Positions 44,201-52,200 of a stretch of DNA of 64,000 bases are shown piece by piece. Made by a program: the position numbers and the translations under genes. Source of the stretch: Ceratodon purpureus (lineage: Eukaryota; Streptophyta; Bryopsida; Pseudoditrichales; Ditrichaceae); the NCBI GenBank assembly GCA_014871385.1, contig CM026422.1:12512831-12576830 (forward strand). Reading direction: 5' to 3'. The notes beneath the pieces are model-generated. The model was not told where the DNA came from and made no database searches. It saw only the letters and a list, made by a program, of their open reading frames with translations. Numbering within the stretch: position 1 is the stretch's first letter; every line of letters starts with the position of its first letter.

Positions 44201-45853
44201 TCTCCATCCCCGGCAGCTCAAGCAGAACGATCCCGGAAGTCCAGTGAACCGTCAGCATCTGCGGCTCCGGAAGAAGACCCCCCGTTGAAGAAACTGAAGC
44301 GGGTACAGAGGAAGGAACGGTTGGACGGAACCCGGCACAGTCCCCGGCTCGATAAGCACAAGGAGTAGGGTTTAGGATAAGGACCGGATAAAATGGCAGC
44401 GACTAACGATGGGGCTCCAGTGCACCCGGCTGCCAATCCGGATAGATAACGGCAGTAACTAGGAATAGAAGGCGGCCACCGGTCCGGGATTCCCGGATCC
44501 AAGATCCGGAATTTTTGGATCTCGGTGGGCCACTTGGTCGCTTTAGGAACCGATAGGTTTTAGTATTTAAGATAGACGTTTTCCCAAGGCCGGGGCCTTG
44601 TTTTTGTACGCCGTTTTGTTGTTGCAATTTAGAATATACTTTTGGATTTGTTGTGTCAACCGGCTGCTGACGGGTCCGTTGCCGTATGGTTTGTGGTTCT
44701 ATTGTCTTCAGTAGTGTTCCGGAGGAGTGTTGAACAGTAGGAAGGTCAGGAGAGCGCCCGGAGAGACTGGGGAGGTGTCAAGCGTCGAGTGTTGACGGTT
44801 TCCAGTCCCGGAAGGAGCCCGTAGGGAAGGAGAGACGTATTGCAGCAGGGCTGGTAGTCTCAAGGACACGGAGAGTCGTGTGTACACCGGGATCCGGAAA
44901 CGGACCGGTCGCTTCCTGTAGATGGGATAAAAGCCGGATGTCCTACTGCGAACCAATCCGGAAGGGAGATAGTATAGTAGAATACTGCGCAGCCGTAAGG
45001 TGATGTCATTGTAGTATGATTTCCGTATCCGTAACCGGCACTGAGTAGTTATCCGGACCGGTCCCTAGCCGTACGGAAGGATTATTACTCCACTTCTCGG
45101 GTGGTAGATAGGAACAGTGGGGTGTCCAGCCACTATAAGTTACGGGACGGTGGAAAATCCAGCCACTTGAAAGGATAGACGGATCAGTGGGAACCGGCCA
45201 CTAGTCTAAAAAGCCGGAAAATAGGAACGAGGCAAAAACTACCGGATTTGTCCAACCGTCTGTAAGACGGTGTACGGTCGGACACTGGTGGTGATTTCCG
45301 TTAAAGTCTAAAAGAAAGAAAACTATAGGTCTTCGTGGGAACGAACACGGAGTGGTTCACTTTGGAGGGTGTTTAGTGTCAATTAAGTGCCTTCCGGAGG
45401 AATACGTATACCACGTCGTGCTACAGCTACCCAGGGAAGAGAGACGGCAAGATGGTGAAGCGCACTGCCACTCGTCCCAATCAAGCGCAGCGACTCTCCA
45501 TGGGCTCCTCCGAATCTCTTAAAGCGCGCCTCCGTTCCGTCACCATGATACCTGAGCCGGGCCACGGTTGCATCATTGGGCTGGATTCGGGCGTCGCTCC
45601 ACACATCACACGGTACCAGATTACCATCAGTTCTTACCCTGGTTGCACTTGCCCAGCATTCAAGAAGACAATGACTACGTTCCGTGGGAAGACTCAGTTC
45701 ACGTATTGTAAGCACCTATACTACATATTCTTGAAGGTCTGCAACCGTGATCCCGAAGCGGAGCTTTTCATCCATGCGCCTACCTTCAGCTTCAACGAGG
45801 TCAAGCTACTCTTAGAGAGTGGAATCTTACGTCACCCCTTGGCGAAGAAGTAG
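29274..45853 (+). CDS. MULE transposase of T1, interrupted by element B
   Basis: Exon 1 29,274-31,352 (693 codons, phase 0), intron 31,353-31,458, exon 2 31,459-32,529, continued in frame at 45,431-45,853 beyond nested element B; about 1,190 residues. Seen: an acidic linker (SLSSDDEV); a WRKY/GCM1-type zinc site (WLRCTNEECDF ... HIGTHDHPV) near residues 265-350; the transposase core with YDATYCRVMTIATCD near 530 and GFMADNAQANWNAV near 577; a second Cys-rich stretch in exon 2; and a C-terminal SWIM finger (CTCPAFKKT ... YCKHLYYIF). This zinc finger-DDE-SWIM order is that of MULE/FAR1-type transposases. One in-frame stop (30,939-30,941) replaces a probable Trp codon, so the copy is inactive even apart from B. 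Confidence 0.82.
32525..32529. repeat. target site duplication of element B, left copy (GCTAC)
   Basis: GCTAC before the 5' LTR, repeated at 45,426-45,430 after the 3' LTR. Removing B plus one copy leaves the transposase reading frame continuous, which confirms the insertion. Confidence 0.95.
32530..36044 (+). repeat. 5' LTR of element B
   Basis: 3,515 bp, TGTGGAAAG...GTGCTACA, with TATAAAAG at 32,910-32,917 and the accessory ORF at 33,119-34,987. Almost identical to 41,910-45,425. About 1.06 kb follows the ORF inside the LTR; part of it is T-rich (around 35,215-35,275) and may hold RNA-processing signals. Confidence 0.96.
33119..34987 (+). CDS. LTR-encoded accessory protein (B, 5' copy)
   Basis: 622 codons, same architecture as the copy at 12,924: plant-transposon-protein-like region about 128-215, NLS-like KRPRPSPEK near 251, coiled coil about 338-405, Pro-rich part, basic C-terminus (LKKLKRVQRKERLDG near 597). 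It differs from the A-type protein at scattered sites but keeps full length. Its TATA box lies ~200 bp upstream. In a full-length transcript it would precede gag by about 1.1 kb. Confidence 0.78.
   Translation: MGRKGKEPAAEGQSFRVQRVMPLIPAGEKEKELLRTALESMGCEVLLDKAWGWKFALPAQEILVKDPENRGTIRGEPDKWSAQLWRETYGFKNSGGEVSTPEPRDFVHQYLKGTGDPREGWVVDDIADPEARRVVGFMNPIFHPEKPKRITNKWASVFIGAMIGEFTVDWGVMMKTIVDRQVANLRKTKKQATCLPSFLIHLYRTKGLLTAEEVREYDMLLSYQQFTEPEEVSDQDDEDDVIEVSPTPAKRPRPSPEKGQPSGSPRTPAPAKRTLNTEVQQPTGPPEHTGDPYQDLVNLSEQATTYARFLQSTRKAEGRLAREVMILTGSDRLEDCLNILRKQRDLAGLQEKHMDRLAKYRETNRKLEEEVRDARKDFNDARERAVEAIRSVAEIKATLALPVDVANQCAVYQAFLTRQPDPTTKNIIKFMHDRTQVMRDTWTMMKNLVEILGYAEAGPSSGPPANQEDPRPPSPTREPAPVPPPASPIRSAIRPAQQEIGHPLEDPIPDTLSSLHTLPNLDGVETVNPGNIPLEPDQRPPPEDFIPVQGSPETLQVDLSAVPVAARSPSPAAQAERSRKSSEPSASAAPEEDPPLKKLKRVQRKERLDGTRHSPRLDKHKE
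36054..36071 (+). promoter_or_regulatory. primer-binding site of element B (tRNA-Asp type)
   Basis: Same 18-base site as in A, nine bases past the LTR end. Confidence 0.85.
36139..37704 (+). CDS. gag: gag of element B
   Basis: 521 codons with capsid region, Ser/Glu-rich linker and three CCHC knuckles as in A. pol lies in the same frame directly after the stop; the stop context (UGA CGG) matches a known viral read-through context and is the same in A. Read-through would give the gag-pol fusion. Confidence 0.93.
   Translation: MNPNSEPEGVRRSSRKKKGDQETEARPFVTTRAESIEDTDQEIAGTSGSGGQGGTVPPGPVTGGPVAGLPMARTFSRLKYRKFRGDGREDVDEWLSEFNATAAANQEDEAIKLRLFQGLLKKEALQWYQEEPDNVRRSWGLLSDAFRRAFREVGGEARTLGKLSKIRMEPEESVRRYGQRVRSLIHKLSPGIANSIQVEWYVAGLPDRMGFQVRQTRPQTLPEAMEAAQNYENSKQSIRQYRKAGKSSRRLRKVRRSRDSSSESSGSSSEDSSETGSSSSEEDRSRRKASGSKGYRKDKERTIVRVKEEYPSEKRMIKDLVNSIEELKVQMAEEKKARKALPTVRNNVWCTNCGKPGHYNRECPHGAPKRVQFVDEEGSVFFAEPAYEEEEVEMLPVYQVNPAYGRGRMMQPVIRPRPGMGYPSGGHPAPPVRPPVSVERQFGCCYICGEAGHYANNCPHRGGQGAPLELPCQNCGQYGHKSPQCQQPVRPRAIYKQVEEPPRERTGLNYGHKDGIENPPN
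37714..41898 (+). CDS. pol: pol of element B: protease, RT, RNase H, integrase
   Basis: 1,394 codons in frame with gag and without a nearby ATG of its own, which fits expression as a gag-pol read-through product. Approximate residues: protease [12 protein letters not shown] near 190; RT 500-670 with FIDDF near 649; RNase H LDASGWCVG near 796; integrase zinc site (HDGPAGGHY ... CDPCQRIG) 1035-1075; DDE motifs WGVDFIGPI near 1101, SDRGTHF near 1164, LTERANG near 1200; GPFRVDKI near 1348. No chromodomain seen at the C-terminus. The order RT-RNase H-integrase places it in Ty3/gypsy. Confidence 0.96.
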   Translation: MEPRGETGVGIHQVSSRSSTRRQDSEKKKRKSGVRTRSQRKESSRPEPSETSGESEKEVPPETVPVEKGVKTLPTMPDIGPEVIAGLPQVQEGRKVTFSEIPEIIQPEVRAKADRYDILQDIQAQPANVTIGQLLHDNPNYQKQVKSGLIRTRKRKIKLPSVAVNFAEMEDFGAPELAVEIDGCLIQKVPVDGGSGVNLLLESTANDLGYTVFEPTNQTLRMADQSRVVPVGKLSAVPTKISGLTYPLNYLVIRVEEGNPFPLLLGRPWLYLAGVKVNWAKKAFTFGDPAVLLSWKPELHLGETSETDGYTSDWTSSENSDSLQSYHVQEFREVSEEDLGFRNPVPEQKPDGTEVPNRPPEGRKDDDRALGEASVPLTSEWIKGQFADGIIKTGISGSRTSDLPWSALPGSVETDASEPVKNVVAPEDYEAVKTETGRTFYLGKGLTDRERAQYLELLTEYDDVFAWLPSDLVGIPPELGEHHIDLMEGAVPVRQRQYRLNPKYSMMVKEELDKLLEAGFIYPVNNSEWVSPIVVVPKKTGPDGKVKIRVCQDFRKLNAATKKDHFPLPFIDMVLDHVAGQECFSFLDGFSGYNQVSIRKEDQLKTTFTTDWGTYAFNRMPFGLCNAPGTFQRLMMDIFQDFLKHFLEVFIDDFAVFSRWVEHLDYLRKTFQRCRETKLKLHPGKCFFGMLAGLLLGHIVSRKGIAVDVAKVIVMLALLAPTNLRELRGFLGCVGYYRRFIENYARLAMPLTELLKKEEEYLWTEIRQQAFEELKRRLVTAPILAPPDWSKSFHVTLDASGWCVGAILWQLDDEGRERPIYYASRQMNPAEKNYTTTEREALAVIYACKKFRHYLLGYKVIFHTDHDSLKYLVNKPDLSGRLARWILLLQEFNYEVIVKSGKSNLNADYLSRQRGKESKEEISSEFPDEFPEEYPVGTSIQDIPDPRDLPVVGGTSSVYRIQEDEGEDQDLQRIKNYLQTQRYPEGLSREEKSVFQHRVAPYFLVGELLFKLGADEKLRRCLEPIYRRKVIRALHDGPAGGHYASVITVQKIREAGYWWPHLHRDVHQFIKECDPCQRIGAPAVRHHWPLTPIVPLAPFEKWGVDFIGPIQPVGTQRHRYIILATDYATKWVEARATRKNDAETSARFIFERIMMRFGHPLEIVSDRGTHFLNEVVTGLTNQYEVKHRKTTPYNPKANGLTERANGIICKILTKVVTSHKTDWDRKLTSAVYAYNTAHKSTTGRTPYYLVYGQEVLQSIETEVETLRVLAANHGDKTDALDDRLQVIDRMEEDRMEALERTKEVQAKRKEVYDKRITTDKGIEEGGLVLVYDSRYKNFPGKLHTRWMGPFRVDKIYSNGSLQLSDLEGYPMDTRVNGSRVKLYRPDDVREDAHG
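41896..41909 (+). promoter_or_regulatory. polypurine tract of element B
   Basis: TGAAAAAGGGGTAA immediately before the 3' LTR, where plus-strand priming is expected. The same tract occurs before the 3' LTR of A (49,258-49,271). Confidence 0.85.
41910..45425 (+). repeat. 3' LTR of element B
   Basis: 3,516 bp, nearly identical to the 5' LTR; TATAAAAG at 42,291. Contains the second copy of the accessory ORF. Confidence 0.96.
42500..44368 (+). CDS. LTR-encoded accessory protein (B, 3' copy)
   Basis: 622 codons; I found a single residue difference from the 5' copy (Thr/Ala around residue 226). Identity of the two copies reflects the recent insertion rather than independent constraint. Confidence 0.75.
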   Translation: MGRKGKEPAAEGQSFRVQRVMPLIPAGEKEKELLRTALESMGCEVLLDKAWGWKFALPAQEILVKDPENRGTIRGEPDKWSAQLWRETYGFKNSGGEVSTPEPRDFVHQYLKGTGDPREGWVVDDIADPEARRVVGFMNPIFHPEKPKRITNKWASVFIGAMIGEFTVDWGVMMKTIVDRQVANLRKTKKQATCLPSFLIHLYRTKGLLTAEEVREYDMLLSYQQFAEPEEVSDQDDEDDVIEVSPTPAKRPRPSPEKGQPSGSPRTPAPAKRTLNTEVQQPTGPPEHTGDPYQDLVNLSEQATTYARFLQSTRKAEGRLAREVMILTGSDRLEDCLNILRKQRDLAGLQEKHMDRLAKYRETNRKLEEEVRDARKDFNDARERAVEAIRSVAEIKATLALPVDVANQCAVYQAFLTRQPDPTTKNIIKFMHDRTQVMRDTWTMMKNLVEILGYAEAGPSSGPPANQEDPRPPSPTREPAPVPPPASPIRSAIRPAQQEIGHPLEDPIPDTLSSLHTLPNLDGVETVNPGNIPLEPDQRPPPEDFIPVQGSPETLQVDLSAVPVAARSPSPAAQAERSRKSSEPSASAAPEEDPPLKKLKRVQRKERLDGTRHSPRLDKHKE

Positions 45854-46107
45854 GTAGCCCTCCTACTTTAGAACTTCCATTTCCACAATGGCCATTTGTC
45901 ACGTAGTGAATGATTTTAGTAATACACCATGTACTAAGTCAGCTATTCAGAAGCTGTATTGACTTTTTCATTATATTAAAGGCTTTGGCGTTCGCATTGA
46001 TTGCTTTCTATTTCAATACATTGTATCTTGAAGAAGTGCACTATATACCTCGTATCCCCTGACATGTACCCTTTATTAAGGCAAACATATACTTGTTATT
46101 AGATGTC
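45854..46107. other. convergent 3' region between transposase and small gene
   Basis: About 250 bp of AT-rich noncoding DNA between two converging genes of T1; it probably holds both poly(A) regions. No gene seen. Confidence 0.45.
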
Positions 46108-46560
46108 CTAATCTTCGAACCTAACACGTTTAGGGTTGCCCACTACACTATCAGCAGGACTGCCAGCCGCTGACTGTACTACAGGAGAAACTACATTCGC
46201 ATTCACTTTCGTTCCCACACTTGGCAAATGTCCTTGGTATGATCGTTTCAGCAATGGCCCACCTCCCCGCCTCCGATTAACTGATTCCCTGGAATAGGTT
46301 CCCCTTGGGATCTTTCCAACCCTCGAGTATGCATGTGGTTGCAAAGGCACATCTGCGTCCTTCTCTAGCACTATGATTTCATCCGAATTTTCTGAACGTG
46401 GAGGGTCAGCTCTTACATCCGGTTGTACCGCAACATCCGATGTCGACGGACGCCCTTGGCTGTTGGCCATCACCTCTTCTTCGTCCTCCACCTCAACATA
46501 TGGTTGAAATGGACAAACATCGTCAGCGAGTGAAACAACAATATCTCTGACGTCTTCCAT
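46108..46560 (-). CDS. small acidic/basic protein of T1, unknown function
   Basis: 150 codons from an ATG at 46,560. N-terminus acidic (EVEDEEEVMANSQG), middle disordered with a SENSDEIIVLEKDADV stretch that resembles a SUMO-interacting motif, C-terminus basic with RRRGGGPLLKR and a final NPKRVRFED. No domain recognised. It lies inside T1, convergent to the transposase. Short and low-complexity, so it may be part of a longer spliced gene; the T2 equivalent is outside the window. Confidence 0.45.
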   Translation of the reverse strand: MEDVRDIVVSLADDVCPFQPYVEVEDEEEVMANSQGRPSTSDVAVQPDVRADPPRSENSDEIIVLEKDADVPLQPHAYSRVGKIPRGTYSRESVNRRRGGGPLLKRSYQGHLPSVGTKVNANVVSPVVQSAAGSPADSVVGNPKRVRFED

Positions 46561-47318
46561 AGCTGCTGTCCCGCACTACGGAAAAGAGCTTCATATAACA
46601 CCAATACAAAAGAGGCAGAGACATTCCCTACTCTTATCTTAAATATCCCTGAAGAAGATGCTTGGCGCCCTTGAAAATCGGCTATTCATTCATTTAAAAG
46701 TTGTCATCCTCCTAAACCGAATGGAAAAAGATGAAGGTTTAGCAGAGGTCATTTAGCATTTAAATCTTTCTTTAAAAATTAAAGAATGAAAAAAAAAAAA
46801 AAAAATTAAAAAAAAAAAAAAACATTTATATAAATTGAAATTAAAAAGATTAAAGAAAAGAATAGCAATATTTAAAATGAAGGTTGAAAATAATATGAAG
46901 GAGATCAACAAATTGAATGTGAAAATAAAATGATTGTGAAAATAAAATGAAGGAGAGAATCAAATGCAAGGAGGCTTTTGACCCCTCTAACAAGATAGAT
47001 AGAATAAAGAAAATTTTATATAAAATACAAAACAAATTTCAAAAAAATTTAAAAAAAAAAAAAAAAAAAGGAGAAAGGCATGTAGACTATAGTGGATGAA
47101 TTCTAGCAATGTTATGAAATTAAATGTTACTTGATCCCTGTTCAGAGGTTCAATACCAATACATTTTAAGTAGTAATTTGCATATAAATTTGAGGAGATA
47201 AGGGGAATTACTGTATGCCTGAACTAGTTAGAAGGAGCTGGAGCATAGTAATTGGTGCACGTTAAAAAATTAATCACCAAGAAAGGAGAATATGAACTAC
47301 AAATTCAATGAAAATACT
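46561..47318. other. AT-rich subterminal region of T1
   Basis: Long A runs near 46,788-46,822 and 47,049-47,069 and strongly A/T-biased sequence; no gene or clear repeat beyond these runs. Likely upstream of the small gene and subterminal to the right TIR. Confidence 0.5.
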
Positions 47319-47534
47319 GTAATTTGTCCACGGTTATAGGGTCAATTAAGTTACTAAAATTAGTAACTTTCCAAAAATATACTAAGTATATTCGAATCTT
47401 CTAATTTTATATTTTATTTTTAGTAAAAAAAGTGCTATTTTTAGGTTCTGTCCCCCATTCTGTGCTCTCCGCTCTCCAAATCTGCGCTCACCGCTCTCCG
47501 CTCTGCGCTCTCCGCTCACGTACAAGCTTCCCTC
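47319..47534 (-). repeat. T1 right terminal inverted repeat
   Basis: On the minus strand it begins GAGGGAAGCTTGTACGTGAG, followed by AGAGCGG-type units and, after a ~100-bp AT-rich insert absent from the left end, GACCCTATAACCGTG. Ends next to the TSD copy at 47,535. Confidence 0.87.
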
Positions 47535-47544
47535 CTATTATGCC
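47535..47544. repeat. target site duplication of MULE T1, right copy
   Basis: CTATTATGCC, identical to 19,975-19,984; element A resumes directly after it. Confidence 0.92.
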
Positions 47545-49260
47545 AGCCGGCAGATGAATCCGGCCGAGAAGAATTACACGACAACCGAACGGGAGGCTCT
47601 AGCCGTCATTTATGCGTGCAAAAAGTTTCGCCATTACCTATTGGGGTACAAAGTCATCTTCCATACGGATCATGACTCGCTGAAGTATCTAGTCAACAAA
47701 CCGGATCTGTCCGGAAGGTTGGCCCGGTGGATATTACTTCTTCAGGAGTTCAACTACGAAGTTATTGTCAAATCCGGGAAGTCTAACCTCAATGCGGATT
47801 ACTTGTCGCGACAATGGGGAAAAGAGAGCAAGGAGGAGATATCTTCAGAGTTTCCGGATGAATTTCCGGAGGAATACCCGGTTGGTACCAGTATACAGGA
47901 TATACCGGACCCCCGCGACCTTCCGGTCGTAGGAGGGACGTTTTCCGTCTACCGAATTCAGGAGGAAGAAGGGGAGGACCAGGATCTTCAGCGGATTAAG
48001 AACTATCTCCAGACTCAGAGGTATCCGGAAGGACTGAGTAGGGAGGAGAAGAGTGTGTTTCAGCACCGGGTGGCACCGTACTTCCTCGTCGGAGAATTGC
48101 TTTTCAAACTAGGGGCGGATGAAAAACTCCGACGCTGCCTAGAACCCATCTATCGCCGGAAGGTCATCCGGGCTCTGCACGATGGACCGGCCGGAGGACA
48201 CTATGCATCCGTCATCACCGTACAGAAGATCCGCGAGGCCGGATACTGGTGGCCACACCTTCACCGGGATGTTCATCAATTTATAAAAGAATGCGATCCC
48301 TGCCAACGGATAGGAGCTCCGGCCGTACGGCATCACTGGCCGTTAACTCCCATTGTTCCACTAGCACCGTTTGAAAAATGGGGAGTGGATTTTATTGGGC
48401 CAATTCAACCGTTAGGCACTCAGAGGCACCGGTACATCATTTTGGCGACGGACTACGCCACGAAGTGGGTAGAAGCCAGAGCCACCCGGAAGAATGATGC
48501 CGAGACATCCGCCCGGTTCATATTCGAAAGGATAATGATGCGATTTGGCCATCCGTTGGAGATAGTGAGCGACCGGGGAACACATTTCCTGAACGAAGTG
48601 GTGGCCGGTCTGACCAACCAGTACGAGGTCAAACACCGGAAGACCACACCGTACAATCCTAAGGCGAACGGATTGACGGAACGTGCCAACGGAATAATCT
48701 GTAAGATTCTGACCAAGGTGGTGACCTCACATAAGACGGACTGGGACCGGAAACTGACATCGGCGGTCTATGCGTACAACACGGCGCACAAGAGTACAAC
48801 CGGACGGACTCCGTATTATCTGGTATGCGGACAGGAGGTACTTCAGTCCATCGAGACGGAAGTAGAGACATTGAGGGTACTCGCAGCCAACCACGGGGAT
48901 AAAACGGATACACTCGACGACCGTCTACAGGTCATCGACCGGATGGAGGAAGACCGGATGGAGGCATTGGAACGGACAAAGGAGGTCCAAGCAAAAAGGA
49001 AGGAAGTGTATGACAAGCGAATCACAACGGATAAAGGAATCGAAGAAGGAGGATTGGTTCTAGTCTATGACAGCCGGTACAAGAATTTTCCGGGTAAGTT
49101 ACATACTCGCTGGATGGGACCGTTCCGGGTTGATAAGATTTATTCCAATGGGTCATTACAACTTTCAGATCTAGAAGGATATCCAATGGATACTAGGGTG
49201 AATGGATCCCGGGTCAAACTGAACAGACCGGATGACGTTCGCGAGGACGCTCACGGGTGA
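47545..49260 (+). CDS. pol: pol of element A, right part
   Basis: Continues RNase H (from AGCCGGCAGATGAATCC) and carries the whole integrase (HDGPAGGHY, CDPCQRIG, WGVDFIGPI, SDRGTHF, LTERANG) to the end of pol. Very similar to B. Separated from its left part by T1. Confidence 0.92.
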   Translation, partial: SRQMNPAEKNYTTTEREALAVIYACKKFRHYLLGYKVIFHTDHDSLKYLVNKPDLSGRLARWILLLQEFNYEVIVKSGKSNLNADYLSRQWGKESKEEISSEFPDEFPEEYPVGTSIQDIPDPRDLPVVGGTFSVYRIQEEEGEDQDLQRIKNYLQTQRYPEGLSREEKSVFQHRVAPYFLVGELLFKLGADEKLRRCLEPIYRRKVIRALHDGPAGGHYASVITVQKIREAGYWWPHLHRDVHQFIKECDPCQRIGAPAVRHHWPLTPIVPLAPFEKWGVDFIGPIQPLGTQRHRYIILATDYATKWVEARATRKNDAETSARFIFERIMMRFGHPLEIVSDRGTHFLNEVVAGLTNQYEVKHRKTTPYNPKANGLTERANGIICKILTKVVTSHKTDWDRKLTSAVYAYNTAHKSTTGRTPYYLVCGQEVLQSIETEVETLRVLAANHGDKTDTLDDRLQVIDRMEEDRMEALERTKEVQAKRKEVYDKRITTDKGIEEGGLVLVYDSRYKNFPGKLHTRWMGPFRVDKIYSNGSLQLSDLEGYPMDTRVNGSRVKLNRPDDVREDAHG

Positions 49261-49271
49261 AAAAGGGGTAA
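49258..49271 (+). promoter_or_regulatory. polypurine tract of element A
   Basis: TGAAAAAGGGGTAA directly before the 3' LTR, as in B. Confidence 0.85.
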
Positions 49272-52200
49272 TGTGGAAAGTGATTTCCACGGTTGACACA
49301 CCGGAATACTAATTCCGGTAGGAAAATGATAAAAAAAATTAAAAATTTTATGTTAGAAATACGGAAGTACTAAGCCAATAAGTGAAACAACCGGTTAAGC
49401 CGGTCGGCTGAATAAATAAGAGACCGGAAGGCCAGCCGGGTGAGATCCGGTCGTCTGCGGTGGAGGAGAGACGGGTACAGTCCATATGACAGAGCCCTGA
49501 CCCGGCAGACTTAAGGATAGCCGCCAAACGGTACAACGCACACGGGGATAATGGCTGCAACCATTAAAACGCCGCCGGTCGCGACCGTCCAATGATGAGG
49601 GGCTACGACCGTCCGTCATGATGAGCTACGAACGGGTGGGCGCGAGGGCAGGTATAAAAGGAGGAAGAACCGCCATGCTCCTCCTTTCTCTTTGTCATTT
49701 TGTGGCACGACGGGTCCTTGCGCTCTAAGGCGGAGGGCGCAGTTAGGGTTAGACGGTAGGAGAGAGACGGTGAGACGGAAGTGTTTCCGTTAGGCGAGAG
49801 ATTGTGGTGAGGATCGTGCGTGCAGGTGTTACCGGAGTGACGGAGGGGAGGACTTAGCAGAATGGGTAGGAAAGGGAAGGAACCGGCGGCGGAAGGACAG
49901 TCGTTCAGGGTACAACGGGTAATGCCGTTGATGCCGGCCGGCGAGAAGGAGAAGGAGCTCCTCCGGACCGCCTTAGAGTCTATGAATTGTGAGGTCCTAC
50001 TGGACAAGGCATGGGGTTGGAAGCTTGCCCTTCCGGCCCAGGAGATCCTCGTCAAGAATCCCGAGAATCGAGGAACCATCCGGGGAGAGCCGGATAAGTG
50101 GTCGGCCCAGCTCTGGAGGGAGACGTATGGTTTCAAGAACTCCGGCGGCGAGGTCTCGACGCCGGAGCCCCGGGACTTCGTACATCAGTATCTCAAGGGG
50201 ACCGGAGACCCGAGAGAAGGATGGGTGGTGGATGACATTGCGGATCCGGAGGCCCGGAGAGTAGTAGGGTTTATGAACCCTATCTTCCATCCGGAAAAGC
50301 CCAAACGGATCACCATCAAGTGGGCGTCCGTTTTCATTGGGGCCATGATCGGTGAATTCACGGTGGACTGGGGTGTCATGATGAAGACGATAATCGACCG
50401 ACAGGTGGCCAATCTCCGGAAGACCAAGAAGCAGGCCACCTGCCTTCCGTCTTTCCTCATTCACCTCTACCGTACTAAGGGGCTGTTGAGTACTGAGGAG
50501 GTCCGGGAGTACGATGAGCTCTTAAGCTATCAGCAGTTCGCTGAGCCGGAAGAAGTGTCCGACCAGGACGACGATGATGATGTTATCGAGGTCTCCCCCA
50601 CGCCGGCTAAGAGACCCCGTCCCAGCCCGGAAAAGGGACAGCCATCCGGATCACCTCGGACTCCCATACCGGCCAAGCGAACCCTAAACACGGAGATCCA
50701 ACAACCCACCGGACCACCGGAGCACACCGGAGATCCGTATCAGGACTTAGTTAACCTATCGGAACAGGCGACGACGTATGCCCGGTTCTTACAGTCGACT
50801 AGGCAGGTGGAGGGCCGGTTGGCTAGGGAAGTAATGATCCTTACGGGTTCGGACCGGGTGGAGGATTGCCTGAGCATTCTTCGCAAGCAGCGGGACTTGG
50901 CCGGTCTCCAGGAGAAGCACATGGACCGGCTGGCGAAGTACCGGGAGACGAATCGGAAGCTTGAAGAGGAGGTGCGTGATGCCCGGAAGGATTTCAATGA
51001 CGCCCGTGACCGGGCAGTCGAGGCCATCCGGTCGGTCGCCGAGATCAAGGCCACTTTAGCTCTTCCGGTAGATGTGGCCAATCAGTGCGCCGTTTACCAG
51101 GCCTTCCTGACCCGTCAACCGGATCCGACTATGAAGAATATTATAAAGTTCATGCACGACCGGACGCAGGTGATGAAGGACACATGGATGCAGATGAAGA
51201 ACCTGGTGGAAGTCCTCGGTTACGCAGAGGCCGGTCCGTCATCAGGGCCACCGGCAGATCGAGAGGATCCCAGACCACCGTCCCCAACCAGGGAACCGGC
51301 ACCGGTGCCACCTCCAGCCTCTCCGATACGGTCGGCCATCCGGCCAGCCCAACAGGAGGTAGGACACCCGCTGGAGGATCCTATTCCGGATACCTTGAGC
51401 AGTCTGCACACTCTACCCAACTTGGATGGAGTCGAGACTGTTAACCCCGGAAACATTCCTTTGGGACCGGACCAGAGACCACCACCGGTAGATTTTATGC
51501 CGGTACAGGGATCTCCGGAAACGCTCCAGGTGGATCTCAGCGCAGTTCCGGTGGCGGCACGATCTCCATCCCCGGCAGTTCAAGTAGACCGATCCCGGAA
51601 GTCCAGCGAACCGTCAGCATCTGAGGCTCCGGAAGAAGGTCCCTCGTTGAAGAAACTGAAGCGGCCACAGAAGAAGGAACGGTTGGACGGAACCCGGCAC
51701 AGTCCCCGGCTCGATAAGCACAAGGAGTAGGGTTTAGGATAAGGACCGGATAAAATGGCAGCGACTAACGATGGGGCTCCAGTGCACTCGGCTGCCAATC
51801 CGGATAGATAGCGGCAGTAACTAGGAATAGAAGGCGGCCACCGGTCCGGGATTCCCGGATCCGAGATCCGGAATTTCTGGATCTCGGTGGGCCACTTGGT
51901 CGCTTTAGGAACCGATAGGTTTTAGTATTTAAGTTAGACATTTTCCCAAGGCCGGGGCCTTGTTTTTGTACGCCGTTTTGTTGTTGCAATTGAGAATATA
52001 CTTTTGGATTTGTTGTGTCAACCGGCTGCTGACGGGTCGGTTGCCGTATGGTTTGTGGTACTATTGTCTTCAGTAGTGTTCCGGAGGAGTGTTGAACAGT
52101 AGGAAGGTCAGGAGAGCGCCCGGAGAGACTGGGGAGGTGTCAAGCGCCGAGTGTTGACGGTTTCCAGTCCCGGAAGGAGCCCGTAGGGAAGGAGAGACGT

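Larger units (their letters stand above)
32530..45425 (+). mobile_element. Ty3/gypsy LTR retrotransposon 'B', looks whole, very recent
   Basis: 12,896 bp. 5' LTR 32,530-36,044; PBS 36,054-36,071; gag 36,139-37,704; pol 37,714-41,898; purine tract 41,896-41,909; 3' LTR 41,910-45,425; TSD GCTAC. Both LTRs carry the accessory ORF. I found only about three differences between its LTRs, so insertion was very recent. All frames are open and the element looks whole. Same family as A; the youngest layer of the nest. Confidence 0.96.
19985..47534. mobile_element. MULE-type DNA transposon T1 with accessory genes
   Basis: Bounded by inverted ends beginning GGGGAAAG / GAGGGAAG and sharing GTACGTGAGCGGAGAGCG, with a 9-10 bp TSD in element A. 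It contains a leftward ten-or-more-exon ParB/methyltransferase-like gene, a rightward transposase gene with MULE-type zinc fingers, a small leftward gene and a 171-bp minisatellite. Without nested element B it is about 14.6 kb. The transposase gene is disrupted by B and by one in-frame stop (30,939-30,941), so this copy is not autonomous as it stands. T2 at 56,864 is a diverged relative. Confidence 0.9.
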
